A DNA stretch of 64,000 nt from Procambarus clarkii (taxonomy: Eukaryota > Arthropoda > Malacostraca > Decapoda > Cambaridae): contig NC_091193.1 of NCBI RefSeq assembly GCF_040958095.1, positions 22,588,811-22,652,810 of the forward strand, in the 5' to 3' direction. A program made the translations under genes and the position numbers. Below, piece after piece: positions 48,521 to 59,362 of this stretch. The stretch's first letter is position 1; each line of letters opens with the position of its first letter. The notes beneath the pieces were generated by a model. That model did not search any database. It saw only the letters and a list, made by a program, of their open reading frames with translations, and was not told the DNA's origin.

Positions 48521-48956
48521 GAACACAGTGGAGGACTAAGTCAAAGTATATATACACCAAGAAATGGGGTACACAGCTGTTTACACCTTTAGTGTATTAG
48601 GTTAGTGTTGGGCTTAGGTCTCAGGAGGGTTAAGGGCACAACAGTAGCTTAGGAACCATCCAGCAAGTATACCTTTAGTACTGATATAGCCCAGCACTAC
48701 AGTAACTCTCAGTGACTATACACTGACAAATAGGGCAGACAGACCTCTGTGCACACTTCCCTGTTGCTGCGCTAGGCCTAACTGTGTCACGTCATGTTAA
48801 TGCTGTAGTTGCTTATCATTCCTCATAATCATACTCTGATGGTAGTTTATTTTGTTGAGAGTGATAGTAATTTTAACATATTTTCAACGTAAAAAAGTAT
48901 GGGGGAGTGTGTGTAGTCTCAGAGAACTGTGGTGGGTGTTTTTTTGTTTCGGTTTT

Positions 48957-49056
48957 TGCAAGGATATTCCTGCGGGGGCCCTGAGCCTCTGGCTGGCCCA
49001 CTAAGTGTTACTTGCTTCTGTTTTACTTAGGCGGAGTATGAGTATTAATGACTGGA
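48957..49056. repeat. Dispersed repeat D, copy 1
   Basis: CAAGGATATTCCTGCGGGGG, CCTCTGGCTGGCCCACTAAG and AGGCGGAGTATGAGTATT recur inverted at 53800-53915. Confidence 0.75.
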
Positions 49057-49497
49057 GATGTGGTGGGTGTTGTTATACGGAGCGTGTCGCCTCACATTTG
49101 CTTACCAGAGAACTTTGATGAATATTAATAATGTTAATGTTAATTCATTTACCATAAAATAGGAAGCAGTAACATAAAACAATATTTTAACTTACTATTT
49201 TTAAGCGTAGTTCAATGGAGTTGTTCTTGACTTACGAGCAAACTGTTCAGTAACTTTGCTGTACAATTCTGGCGTGTTCTGAAGATCATGCACTAATTCT
49301 GTATATTTGAAAACTCTCTCTATATCCATAAGAATTTCACACATTTTTACCACTTTCAAATAGAATACTGCCCAACAATAAACTCTTTGTACACCGCGAT
49401 TGCATTTTCAGCCCGAGAGTATTACGCCGAGATAAACGCGAGCAACGTCACCTCACCTCTGAAAGTCAGCTGAATTTCTTGTGTTGACAAGGCGGCA
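49057..49497. other. Intergenic, no feature seen
   Basis: AT-rich, then GC-richer near 49400-49490. No gene supported. Confidence 0.5.
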
Positions 49498-50000
49498 CAG
49501 TGATGCCCCGCACAGGCATACCATCTCTCTGACAACACACTTTAACACATTCGAAAAGTTTATACCAATTATTAATTACTTATAATATTCCAAAATGTTA
49601 ATGTCATCATTTAAGTACTATGATAATGAGTATAGCCTACGAAACTGTGAAACAGTTTATCTAAAAAAGTTAGATAATTATTATTTACGGATACGAATTT
49701 ATGATTGAATTTCATAAGTTGGTAATGCTGTGGTGCTGCCGGCCCCTCCCTGGCTGCTATTGGCTCTTTGGGGGGGGGGGACACTAGCATAATTAATTCC
49801 TTAAATTCATATCCATAAATTATGATTATCTAACTTTTTCTCTGTTTCACAGTTTTGTAGACTGCTAGACTTATTATTATAGTACTTGAATGATGACACA
49901 ACATTTTGGAATAATGTAATAAATCAATATTGGTATATACTTTCCGAATGTTAGATTTTGTTTTCAAAGCGATGGTATCACTGTGCAGGGCTATATCTAG
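49498..50000. mobile_element. Large foldback element, ~200-bp arms
   Basis: Arms of about 200 bp invert around a ~90-bp GC-rich loop with a G run. Matching pairs include ACTGTGAAACAG (49638) with CTGTTTCACAGT (49842), AAAAGTTAGATAAT with ATTATCTAACTTTTT, and CCAAAATGTTAATGTCATCA with TGATGACACAACATTTTGG. The outermost pair is GCCCCGCACAGGCATACCAT with ATGGTATCACTGTGCAGGGC. The arms have drifted, so it is not new. No coding capacity. Confidence 0.8.
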
Positions 50001-50399
50001 TAATTGTCTACACCACAACGCAACAAACACTTTTGGAACTCTTTATCATCCTCAAGATAAATGCCTCTCCCAATATGTGTACTGGTGCAGTCATCGGGAG
50101 GGCAAACCCTTCATGCAAACTGCACCTACTATCAAGAAGAAGAAGAAAATTAATTAAACTCAGTAGTAATACCAAATATTTTTTGAAGAGACATTCCAGC
50201 ATCAGAATGTTTTCCGTAATATAGGGGGTTAGAAATAGCCTAAGCTACTCTATCCCTTTGAGATGTATTTCTTTCTTGTCTCAATAAACATACTTGAATC
50301 TGAACTTTCGTAATATATTACATTGATCTGAACCATATTTACATCGTTTTTAAGGGAAAGGAGAGTAACGCACGTTAAATTATTTGTTGTCATCTTACG
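50001..50399. other. Intergenic, no feature seen
   Basis: Spacer with AAGAAGAAG and an AATAAA-like region near 50280. No gene supported. Confidence 0.45.
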
Positions 50400-50958
50400 T
50401 CTGGCAGTGACATCATTTTATTCTGGAGTTCGTGCAAAGATAAGAATCTTTACTGCTAGAATCCACTCAATAAAACATCTAGATTATTGGGACCGATTAA
50501 AATCCTTACATCTGTATTCCCTACAGTGCAGACAGGAGAGATACATAATAATGTACACATGGAAGATATTAGAGGGGCTGGTCCCAAACCTGCACACAGA
50601 AATAACATCACATGAGACCAGGAGGCATGGCAGGATGTGCAGAATACCCCCGTTGAAGAGCAGAGGTGCAACAGGTACTCTAAGAGAGAACTCTATCAAC
50701 ATCAGAAGCCCGAGACTGTTCAACACGCTTCCACTACACATAAGGGGCATAACTGGCCGACCCCTCACAGTGTTCAAGAGAGAACTCCATAGACACCTCT
50801 GAAAGATACCTGATCATCCAGGCTGTGATTCATACGTCAGGCTGCGAGTAGCCGCGTCCAACAGCCTGGTTGACCAGACCATCAATCAGGAGACCTGGTC
50901 AGAAACCGGGCCGTGGGGACGTTGGTGCTCGGAAACACCACATGATAACCGCAAGGAA
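50400..50958 (+). mobile_element. LINE (CR1-like) C-terminal end with 3' tail
   Basis: The plus frame at 50407-50802 reads RIHSIKHLDYWDRLKSLHLY, then SLQCRQERYIIMYTWKILEG, LVPNLHTEITSHETRRHGRM and SPRLFNTLPLHIRGITGRPL, ending in VFKRELHRHL. This is the usual C-terminal layout after the reverse transcriptase in a LINE family common in decapods. The tail (CCTGGTTGACCAGACC, CCGGGCCGTGGGGACG) is the family tail also seen at 12.7, 22.2 and 61.8 kb. 5'-truncated. Confidence 0.75.
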
Positions 50959-51344
50959 AAGTATACATTACTACAAATAAAATGATGCGTATCTGAGGGA
51001 CAGATTTTCAAGCGGCAAATTATGCCACTTGAAATTATGCCGAGTCCAAGAAAATAATACAGAATGCTCTGTACAATTGAATTAAATGATATGTTAACTG
51101 AATAAAGATATTTTATTTTAGATGATGATAAATTTAATATGTAAGTAATGCTTACCTTGCTTTTTAGGAATACACGTCACTGGTGTTATAGGATATTTCT
51201 AGAAATTTTTGCATTTGGAGTGCTCATGATTGGGAGACCCGTCACCTGTAACCACCTTCCACAGGTAACTTTAACTCCTTCATATAGTCTAGGGTAGCTG
51301 TAAAAATGCAGATGTACCTGAATGTGTTAATAAAAAAAGGCGCC
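50959..51344. other. Intergenic, with a fragment of the 29 kb LINE
   Basis: 51208-51330 contains GAGTGCTCATGATTGGGAGA and CACCTGTAACCACCTTCCAC, then TAGTCTAGGGTAGCTG, matching parts of the LINE at 28925-29326. The rest is AT-rich. Confidence 0.55.
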
Positions 51345-52350
51345 ATTATCTAATGACTTGTGCTGGTTTTGGTGCGGGGGAGGGGGGGGGGGAGGAATGC
51401 CTTGTCCAATCAGAAGCAAGAAAACCAGTGACGTCATTTTTGGCAGCCAATGAGGTGTCTGTATTTATCATGCTCCGGGGAAGACGGCCGACGGTGTCAG
51501 TGAGAGTGAAGCAAGGAATAAGTGTTAGTGTTACCGACCAACCTGAAGGCTAGTGGTCTAGTTTCGCAAGGATTTATAGCCAGCGATGCCTTGATGGACG
51601 TTGTCAGGTCTGCCTGTGGCTCCAGTGAGAACTAGTGTGAGGATTGCCGGCTGACACAACCGAGATGTTCTCAAAGGACAGCTGTGGTCTCGGGCGGGCT
51701 ACAGCAAGGTGTTGCCTTCCTCAGAGGCGACCCTCACGTGGCACCAGTGTCTGTGGCGCCGGTGTCTGTGGTACCAGTGTCTGAGGCACCAGTGTCTGTG
51801 GCACCACTGTCTGTGGCACCAGTGTCTGTGGCACCAGTGTCTGAGGCACCAGTGTCTGTGGCACCAGTGTCTGTGGCGCCGGTGTCTGTGGCACCAGTGT
51901 CTGAGGCACCAGTGTCTGTGGCACCAGTGTCTGTGGCGCCGGTGTCTGTGGCACCAGTGTCTGTGGCACCAGTGTCTGTGGCACCAGTGTCTGAGGCACC
52001 AGTGTCTGTGGCACCAGTGTCTGTGGCACCAGTGTCTGTGGCGCCGGTGTCTGTGGCACCAGTGTCTGAGGCACCAGTGTCTGTGGCACCAGTGTCTGTG
52101 GCACCAGTGTCTGTGGCACCAGTGTCTGTGGCGCCGGTGTCTGTGGCACCAGTGTCTGTGGCACCAGTGTCTGTGGCACCAGTGTCTGTGGCGCCGGTGT
52201 CTGAGGCACCAGTGTCTGGCGCCGGTGTCTGTGGCGCCGGTGTCTGAGGCACCAGTGTCTGAGGCACCAGTGTCTGAGGCACCAGTGTCTGTGGCACTTG
52301 ACACAGGCCACAACCCACGCCAACAAGTGCTCAAGATCAAGAGTAGTGGT
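51345..52350 (+). other. Candidate promoter and first exon of an unknown gene
   Basis: CCAAT boxes at 51406-51410 and 51447-51451 flank a perfect CRE, TGACGTCA, at 51429-51436. This arrangement is typical of TATA-less constitutive promoters. A GC-richer region follows, with a 15-bp minisatellite at 51739-52296, and at 52351 there is a good splice donor (GTG then GTAAGT). No ATG-initiated frame stands out; the 187-codon frame through the minisatellite starts at GTG. If real, this could be an untranslated or N-terminal exon. Confidence 0.35.
51739..52296. repeat. 15-bp minisatellite, ~37 copies
   Basis: Unit GTGTCTGTGGCACCA with GAGGCACCA and GTGGCGCCG variants arranged in recurring blocks. 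Each unit encodes five residues (VAPVS on plus), so several frames on both strands are open. Confidence 0.96.
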
Positions 52351-54191
52351 AAGTGCCACTGATATTTACTCATAAATTGGGAAAATTCCACTCATGTTAA
52401 TATTATTATTATCTAAGGAATGTATTATTTCATATCATATCTATACCGTATATCAGAATCATATTAGAATCATTATCTATTGATCATATCTACTGTATCT
52501 ACATCAGCATCCTGTATGACCATTGGTCAAGTACACTATTGGGTTTAATAACTATATAATATTGTACATGGGATCTCCAGAATCTAGAAGCTTCCAGGTA
52601 ATCAAATGCTGGAGCCAAAGTTATAGCTTCCAGTGATGTATTTTCAAAATCCTTAATGAAGAACAAAAGGTACTAACAAGTACTGCCAATAATCTTTAAA
52701 TCCACTAAGTAATCATCTTGTGATATAACTTTATCACAACAATCAGTCTAAATAAAGTAAATAATCATTGTATACACATTGCCGGCACCTTGACAGACGC
52801 CGGTGGGGCAGAAGCGGCCAGAATCATGGAGCAGCTGACGGCTTGTGTTTTCATCCAGGAGTGTACTCGTGTGTAGGACTGGAGGCGCCTTCTTCAGTAA
52901 GATATTACACACAAACTTATCAGAATCTTTAGTGATAGCTCCTTAAATACTGGGAGAGTCTTGAATCATGTATAGGGAGGAATTCCTGGTACATATATCC
53001 AAAATCGAGAGTGGAGGACCGCCGGGTTGGGAGGCCCCACCACCACCTCATCTACCAAGTGAGACACAACAACATGCACTCCATATCTGAGCAAGCAACT
53101 AGTATCATTACAGCGACGCTGTGTCACTCAAATTAGCATCACCAAGCTGCCATATTTATTATTAAAATATCGAGCCTAGTCTTAGCAAGTGACTCCATCT
53201 GGCAACGGTCAGAGAGGCTCCGGGTTTTCAATTTCTGGATAAGTTATTAATTGTTTTAGAGCGAAGATTGGCCAATTGGCATGCTTTATTACATTAATAC
53301 TTCTATATATAAATTGAGAGTTGTTTGGCAGCGAGTCAACGCCTCATTATCAGTAAGTTCTGACCTACTCATGCAGTAACTGAGCTTATATTGCTGAATA
53401 ATCATATATCTTGTGTATATAATCTTTTACTATAACTTATCAAACATTTAATTGCCTGATCCATTGTCTTAATTTATCAAGTTAGTTTATTTTATTGCAT
53501 ATAATTTTTGTATGCAAATTTACATTTAACTTTGTGTAATTATGCCTTTTGTGCAACTGCACAGATATTCTTAGGGCTAGGCTAGAGCGTGTATTTAGTT
53601 CAGGTCCTAGAACATGAACCTTACCAGTGTTTACAGTCATAGAGCTGTTATATCATATCCTTGTTTACATTTACAAGTCAAATGTGTGGGTTACAGTGCA
53701 CAGTTACAAACCCATTAAGATTTCAACTTAGATTCAACAGTTGTTAAACTGTTAGATTCAATAAGTTGTTAAACACATATGGCAAAATCTTACTGAAGCG
53801 ACCATACGAGTCATAAATACTCATACTCCGCCCAAGTAAAACAGAAACAAGCAACACTTAGTGGGCCAGCCAGAGGCTTAGGGCCCGCGCAGGAATATCC
53901 CTGCAAAAAAAAAAAATGTGTGGGTGTACCCGCAGGTGAGGTGTGTTCTGTAGTGTACGAGTCAGATCAGCCTTCAGTACCCTACCTGCTACAGCCCATT
54001 ACCACTATCAAGGTCACAGAGGAGTGGACATACAATCCAGCATAGGAACCTTGCATGCATCTAAGAGCTTTTAGTTTTGTACTTTATCAATAGTTACAGA
54101 ATATTATTTAATTTTAAATTCATGGTTCTAATAACCACATATTGGTTCCTGGGTAATTCTCCTCATGCATCCAATCCCGGTATATTCCCTC
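52351..54191. other. Intron-like or intergenic sequence
   Basis: AT-rich. 53800-53915 is an inverted copy of dispersed repeat D. GC-richer patches at 52785-52900 and 53930-54030 could be small exons, but I see no decisive frame with splice sites. Confidence 0.45.
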
Positions 54192-54906
54192 ACAAGTGCC
54201 ACTGATATTGACTCATAAATTAGTGGTAAGTGCCACTGGTATTGACTCAAATTAGTTGTAAGTGCCACTGGTATCGACTCTTAAATTAATGGTAAGTGCC
54301 ACTGATATTGACTCATAAATTAATGGAAAGTGCCACTGATATTGACTCATAAATTAATGGTGAGTGCCTGATATTGACTCATAAATTAATGGTAGGTGCC
54401 ACTGATATTGACTCATAAATTATTTGTAGGTGCCAGTGATATTGACTCATAAATTAGTGGTAGGTACCACTGGTATTGACTCATAAATTAGTGGTAGGTG
54501 CCACTGGTATTTTTTATCTTTATTTAATAAAATACAATATAAATCATATATACATAAATTTTACAAGGCATTACATATACAGTAGTATAATTTTCAATAA
54601 ACCAGTGCTTCATTATTACAGATCATGAACTTTAAACCCCTAAATGTTATACTTTTTTTTCTTTAAATGATTTACAATATTGGAGATTATATTTGCATTA
54701 ATTTACAGGGGAAATTATTATATTTATATATATTTTATATAATTCTCAGTAAACAAATTTTCCATATCATTACCGAGCATGAGCCGTAAACCCCAAATAT
54801 TATACCTGATCCTGCCTCGCAAGAACTTCAATATTTTGTCTACTGAGTAACCCTCCTGCATGACTCATAAATTAGTGGTAGGTGCCACTGGTATTGATTC
54901 ATAAAC
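54192..54906. repeat. ~33-34 bp array derived from a splice-donor-like segment, with a nested insertion
   Basis: Units contain GTAAGTGCCACTGATATTGA and CTCATAAATTA. A single matching segment sits at 52348-52380, right at the candidate donor of the upstream exon. The array is interrupted at 54511-54860 by dispersed repeat C and resumes at 54861 with TGACTCATAAATTAGTGG. Confidence 0.9.
54511..54860 (-). mobile_element. Dispersed repeat C, copy 2, inserted in tandem array
   Basis: About 350 bp. Its right part (GAGCATGAGCCGTAAACC, TGCCTCGCAAGAACTTCAA, CTGAGTAACCCTCCTGC) is the inverse of 33890-34000. It begins TTTTTATCTTTATTTAATAA. The array unit is cleanly split around it. Confidence 0.75.
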
Positions 54907-54999
54907 TTTAATCTAACAATCTGATAAAAATGCGACATATTAGGAAAAATTAAAGCACAGTAAACAAAGCCTGTAAATAAAGCCAGAGTCAAGCCTGGC

Positions 55000-55085
55000 C
55001 TTGGGCCGGGCTTGGGGAGTAGAAGAACTCCCAGAACCCCATCAACCAGGTATCAACCAGTAATATTGGCGTTTTTTATTGCTCG
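55000..55085 (+). mobile_element. LINE 3' tail fragment
   Basis: GGCCTTGGGCCGGGCTTGGG, GAGTAGAAGAACTCCCAG and CATCAACCAGGTATCAACCA. The terminal repeated AACCAGGTATC is typical of a LINE tail. Confidence 0.5.
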
Positions 55086-55248
55086 GTGTCGATAGGTTAG
55101 GTGGGTTGCATGGGTTCATACGTTTCTGGTTAGGCATAACAGTTGCATTTATTACTGAGTGGCAAATAGATATCAATTGTTAGGATAACTAAAACATTGT
55201 TGATGTTACAGGTGTTTCTGCATAATAATGTTACAAGCCTATTCACAG

Positions 55249-55336
55249 GTACACAATTATTGGCTGGCGGATGTCGCCCATCTCTCTCAGCCTGCGAGAC
55301 AACCTCACATTCTGGCTGAAGAAAACATCTTTACTA
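55249..55336 (+). CDS. Candidate 88-nt coding exon
   Basis: Bounded by an acceptor (TATTCACAG at 55240-55248) and a strong donor (GTAAGTG from 55337). Two frames are open throughout: YTIIGWRMSPISLSLRDNLT followed by FWLKKTSLL, and VHNYWLADVAHLSQPARQPH. The flanks are AT-rich while the segment is not. I cannot name a family. It may belong to the same transcript as the candidate first exon at 51345-52350. Confidence 0.35.
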
Positions 55337-55734
55337 GTAAGTGAATGTTATGTTTAAGATATAGTGTAGCTCTACTAATGATTGATATTCATAATTATTT
55401 GTTGTACTGATCATAGCAATGTTAATATGTAGTTATAGCAATGTTAATATTTAGTTATATATTTAATATAAATATATAATTTATTTAGCGAGGATACACA
55501 TGTTCGTTTGGTTTGTCTCAACGAGATTTATCATCTTGGAGAGACTGTGACGCAGGGTTTTAACGATAACTTGAGATATATATTAGAAACACATAGTGTG
55601 TTTTTATGTGGCAAGGACACAGTTATTTTGTGACAATATTATTTTGTATTCTTGCCTTCATCATCAGTGCTAACTGTCTTATTTGCGCGAGGCTACAAAG
55701 TTCAATTTGATTTTAATGGTGAATGATTGCTTTG
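55337..55734. other. Intergenic or intronic, no feature seen
   Basis: AT-rich. No gene supported. Confidence 0.45.
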
Positions 55735-56359
55735 AGGGGACCAGATTCACGAAGGTACTTACGAATGTTTTTCCTTCTTAGCGCCTTCGTGGCGGCTACG
55801 TCGGTATTCAGGTAGGCACACTAAGGAAAACCTTCGTAAGTTTGCTCCGTCAGCTGAGAGTGCTGTCGACCACTCGTAGCTTTACGTAAACTGGATATAA
55901 CTCAATTTTTCTCTACGATACAACACGGAGGTTCGATTTTATATAAACAAAAGATTATTAGTTGGCGAATCATGTGATGAGGAGTCCTTCGTGTTAGTTA
56001 TATATGCATTTTCTCCTTGAAACTTGCAGTAAATATGTCTTTTATGATATTAGAATTAGTTTTTATAATAGCAAGATATTATACCAGTAGTTATTAAGTA
56101 AATAAACACTGGTGAACATGAAACATGAGAGAAGGTGGCTGATGGGAGCATTTACTATCACCAAATGCCCCACTGCACAAATCATGTTAGGTAAGAAGGG
56201 TAAAAACTTCAAAAACTTCTCTCATTGAATACTTAAACCTATAATTATGACTGTAAGGACTATTATGACCCGTTAAAAAGAGAAAGGGAAGTAGGGGGTC
56301 CAAGACCTGTTCATGTTACACAATTTGGCTGTGTAACAATAAGTAATGTATTTATTAAT

Positions 56360-57060
56360 GTATTTATTTATTTTTGTATATATATACAAGAAGGTACATT
56401 GGGTTTGTGAGGATACATAGCATGGTGTTTACATTCTTCTAAAGCCACTAGTACGTGCAGCGTTTCGGGCAGGTCCTTAACCTAACAGATAATTTTAAGT
56501 AGGTAAATTCTAGCAAAATTTATAAAATGTTAACAGGTACATTGCAAGAAAAAATGAGATGAGAAAGATTAGTAGGTATATTAAAGCACATCAGTAGCTC
56601 TGATTGATTGCATTGACAGCTTGATTTGTAATTTAACAAAAATTAATAGGCACAATACAGCATTTTGATAGCACATATAAGAAGACAGCAATGATCACAA
56701 TGGTAAAGTTGTTTGGATTAGGTACTGTACACAAAAATTGGGGGATTGGGTAGCACTAGATACAGTTCAATTTTAAAACACAAGGTAGGAAACTATGAAG
56801 ATGAAATTAAGCACTTTTTTTCAATGAGGCAAATATAGAATAAATATAGTCAAATATAGGAATAAAAATGAGGCAAATATAGAATTTTGAATAAAGTACA
56901 AGGTAGGAAACAATGAAGATGAAATTAGATACTTTTTGGTTTGTTTTTGAATGAGGCAAATGTTGGACAGCTTTTCAACTCATTAGGGAGTGAGTTCCAC
57001 AGACTAGGTCCCTTTATTTTCATAGTGTTTACACAGATTAAGTTTGACTCTGGGGATATC
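56360..57060. repeat. Dispersed repeat fragments
   Basis: Contains GGTTTGTGAGGATACATAGC, ACTAGTACGTGCAGCGTTTC, and near the right end GGGAGTGAGTTCCACAGACT, which I know as an abundant decapod repeat. 56814-56960 holds near-duplicates of AAACTATGAAGATGAAATTA and AATGAGGCAAATATAGAAT. Confidence 0.5.
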
Positions 57061-57336
57061 AAAGCTGTAAAAATATTGATGCAGTTATTTAAATAAAAAA
57101 TATAATGAAAGAAATATTACTGGTTTATTTTTATTATAGCTTTTTGTACTGTACAGTGTATCCAAAGAAGTGAAAAAAATTAAGACATAATGCACAATTT
57201 AATGAATGATTCAAAAGAAATATGACTATTACATAACAGCATTAGATCTTAATGATCCATGGTTAACATGATTTAATACGGATAATACTGGTAATAATAC
57301 AAGGTATAATTTAACATCTTTATTACTCATTTTTTT

Positions 57337-58150
57337 ATTAAGAAACTTAAGTATACACAGCAATGTGCTGCTACCCTATTCTATATTGAAGATTACACAG
57401 TGTAGATAAAAAACTAGCTATAAGTTCATGTAATACTCCCATCTCACAGGATGGTTAGGCATACATGGGATCAAGGGAGAAAATATCAGCCTCAATACAA
57501 AAACAAAAACAAATCAACAATGACTAAACAACAACTTCACGATTTTCACAAGAGGTAAGCACTGAAGCATGGAAACATTATATTATAATTACTCTTACCA
57601 GTTTCTACAAGACTCCTTTCAAACAATGTATTTATTTTAACATGGTTAGGTATACACAGCAATGTACTGCTTCCCTATTCTGCATGAAGGACCACATAGT
57701 CTAAATAAAAAACCAGCTACAAGCTCATCCAACATCCCCACCTCACAGGACGGCCAGTCATACATAGAATCAGGAGAGAACAAAATATGTAAGGCTGATC
57801 TATTAGCCCCCACTAGCAAAATCTGGGTGCAGCACAAGAATATCTTCCAATATTCCTGAGTGTATGAAGTAATTACAGAGCTCAAAGTACCTCATACCAT
57901 TTGGTATGAAGTTACTGATAACAGGGCAATCACACATATAGTGTTGGAGAGTATGTTCTCTCAAGTAGGACTGAAAACAGATGATTTTTTTTTTACCCAG
58001 AGGGTTAAAAGCCATGGAACCGCCTAACCGCTGAAGCCGTAAATGGCAAAATCCAGCTAGAAAATATCATTAGGACAATTGGCGGGACTTAACAAGCCCC
58101 CGGGTTTTTGTCCTCGTCGAGGTCACTAGATAGTTAGTGGCCCTTGGATA
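57337..58150 (-). mobile_element. LINE 3' fragments, minus strand
   Basis: The minus frame at 58015-57803 reads LREHTLQHYMCDCPVISNFI, then NGMRYFELCNYFIHSGILED and ILVLHPDFASGG, the same family as 28925-29326. Its 3' flank appears twice (57337-57480 and about 57640-57790, both with CATCTCACAGGATGGTTAGG-like sequence), so two copies or a partial duplication lie side by side. A different LINE tail (GCCCCCGGGTTTTTGTCCTC) is at 58016-58150. Confidence 0.65.
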
Positions 58151-58607
58151 AATTTAGGTAAATATATACATAAATACCATCGCTTCGCAAATCTTGGGAG
58201 CGACAAGAGAAGCCATACACTATCTCTTAGAATTACGTAGGTAAAAAAAAATGTAACATATTTGTTTACTACAATGTCGGTGCTGACTGTACAAGTTGAA
58301 AAAACATAGTGTTACTTCGAAATGTACTAATTTTATAAGAGGATTCGACGTAAATAAGCAGCAAAGTGGTCACGGATAAGCTTCGATATGCCAGCGTCGT
58401 CATTGGCTACAGCTGTAAAATGAAAAATGTTACCTTCTCTCTGATTGGCCAAACTGAAAGCCTAGTGACATGTAGCGAGACCTAAGTGAACTACTTAGAA
58501 ATCTTCGTAAGTTTACTTTTCTGAATCACCCTTTGGAGTGTTCTTAGCCGGCAAACCTACTTACGAAGAAATACATGGAGCTTCGTGAATCTAGGTCCTG
58601 GTTAAGT

Positions 58608-59068
58608 CTAGTTAGCTTTCGGATGAAAATAATTACACAGATATGTACGGGCCGTTTATTAAACACAAGTGACGTTCGTAACGACAGATTACAGACGTTT
58701 TACCATAAATCTCACTAAGGGCCATTCGAATTGTGACGTTTGTTGATGACCGGAACCTTAATTGTGCGTCCGCTCATTCCATCTTCAAATGATTGATAAT
58801 TTCTGCTTATGAACGAAGAATGCTTTACACGTGGCTCGTAGCTGATTACATTCCTATATTCGAATAATGCCTCTAAATGCTTTACCTACGATATGAAAAT
58901 GCAAATAATTATTCATAGAACCAAAATGCCTAATGTACCATAGGTACATTATTAATAATACAATATTATTAGTAATACAAATAATTTATATTTGAGAAAA
59001 GGTCATTTTTATAACAAACTTGGGAAAATTGGCGAATGTGTGAATGGGAACAGCCGCAGGTCTGAACC
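58608..59068. other. Intergenic, no feature seen
   Basis: AT-rich spacer with TAATAATA runs near 58950-58985. No gene supported. Confidence 0.5.
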
Positions 59069-59324
59069 CAGATTCACGAAGCAGTTACGCAAGTACTTAC
59101 GAAAGTCTACATATTTCCTCAATCTTTGACGGCTTTAGTTACATTTGTTAAACAGTTTACAAGCATGAAAACTTCCAATCAACTTCTGTTATTGTTATAA
59201 ACAGCCTCTTGGTGCTTCGGAGCTCATTAACTGTTTAATAATTGTAAACAAAGCCGCCAAAGATTGAGAAAAGATGTACGGGTTCGTAAGTGCGTGCGTA
59301 ACTGCTTCGTGAATCTGGCCCCAG
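59069..59324 (-). mobile_element. MITE-like foldback element, copy 2
   Basis: Reverse orientation of 17598-17872. Ends CCAGATTCACGAAGCAGTTA and TAACTGCTTCGTGAATCTGG, inner GCCTCTTGGTGCTTCGGAGC. Arms of about 90 bp. No coding capacity. Confidence 0.85.
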
Positions 59325-59362
59325 CTGACGAGCATAGCCTGGGGATGGGGTGTTAAAACACC

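Larger units (their letters stand above)
55735..58607. mobile_element. Possible TIR-bounded composite element
   Basis: The left end GGGGACCAGATTCACGAAGG and the right end, inverted, CCAGGACCTAGATTCACGAA share the terminal motif of the 17.6 and 59.1 kb MITEs; ACTTACGAA follows on each side. The 2.9-kb interior contains unrelated dispersed repeats (56360-57060) and LINE pieces (57337-58150). It could be one element with insertions or two separate solo ends. Confidence 0.35.

Noticed and set aside
51684-52391. Several frames of 187-230 codons over the 15-bp minisatellite
   Set aside because: Open on both strands in several frames. The plus frame starts at GTG, not ATG. Kept only as a possible transcribed first exon.
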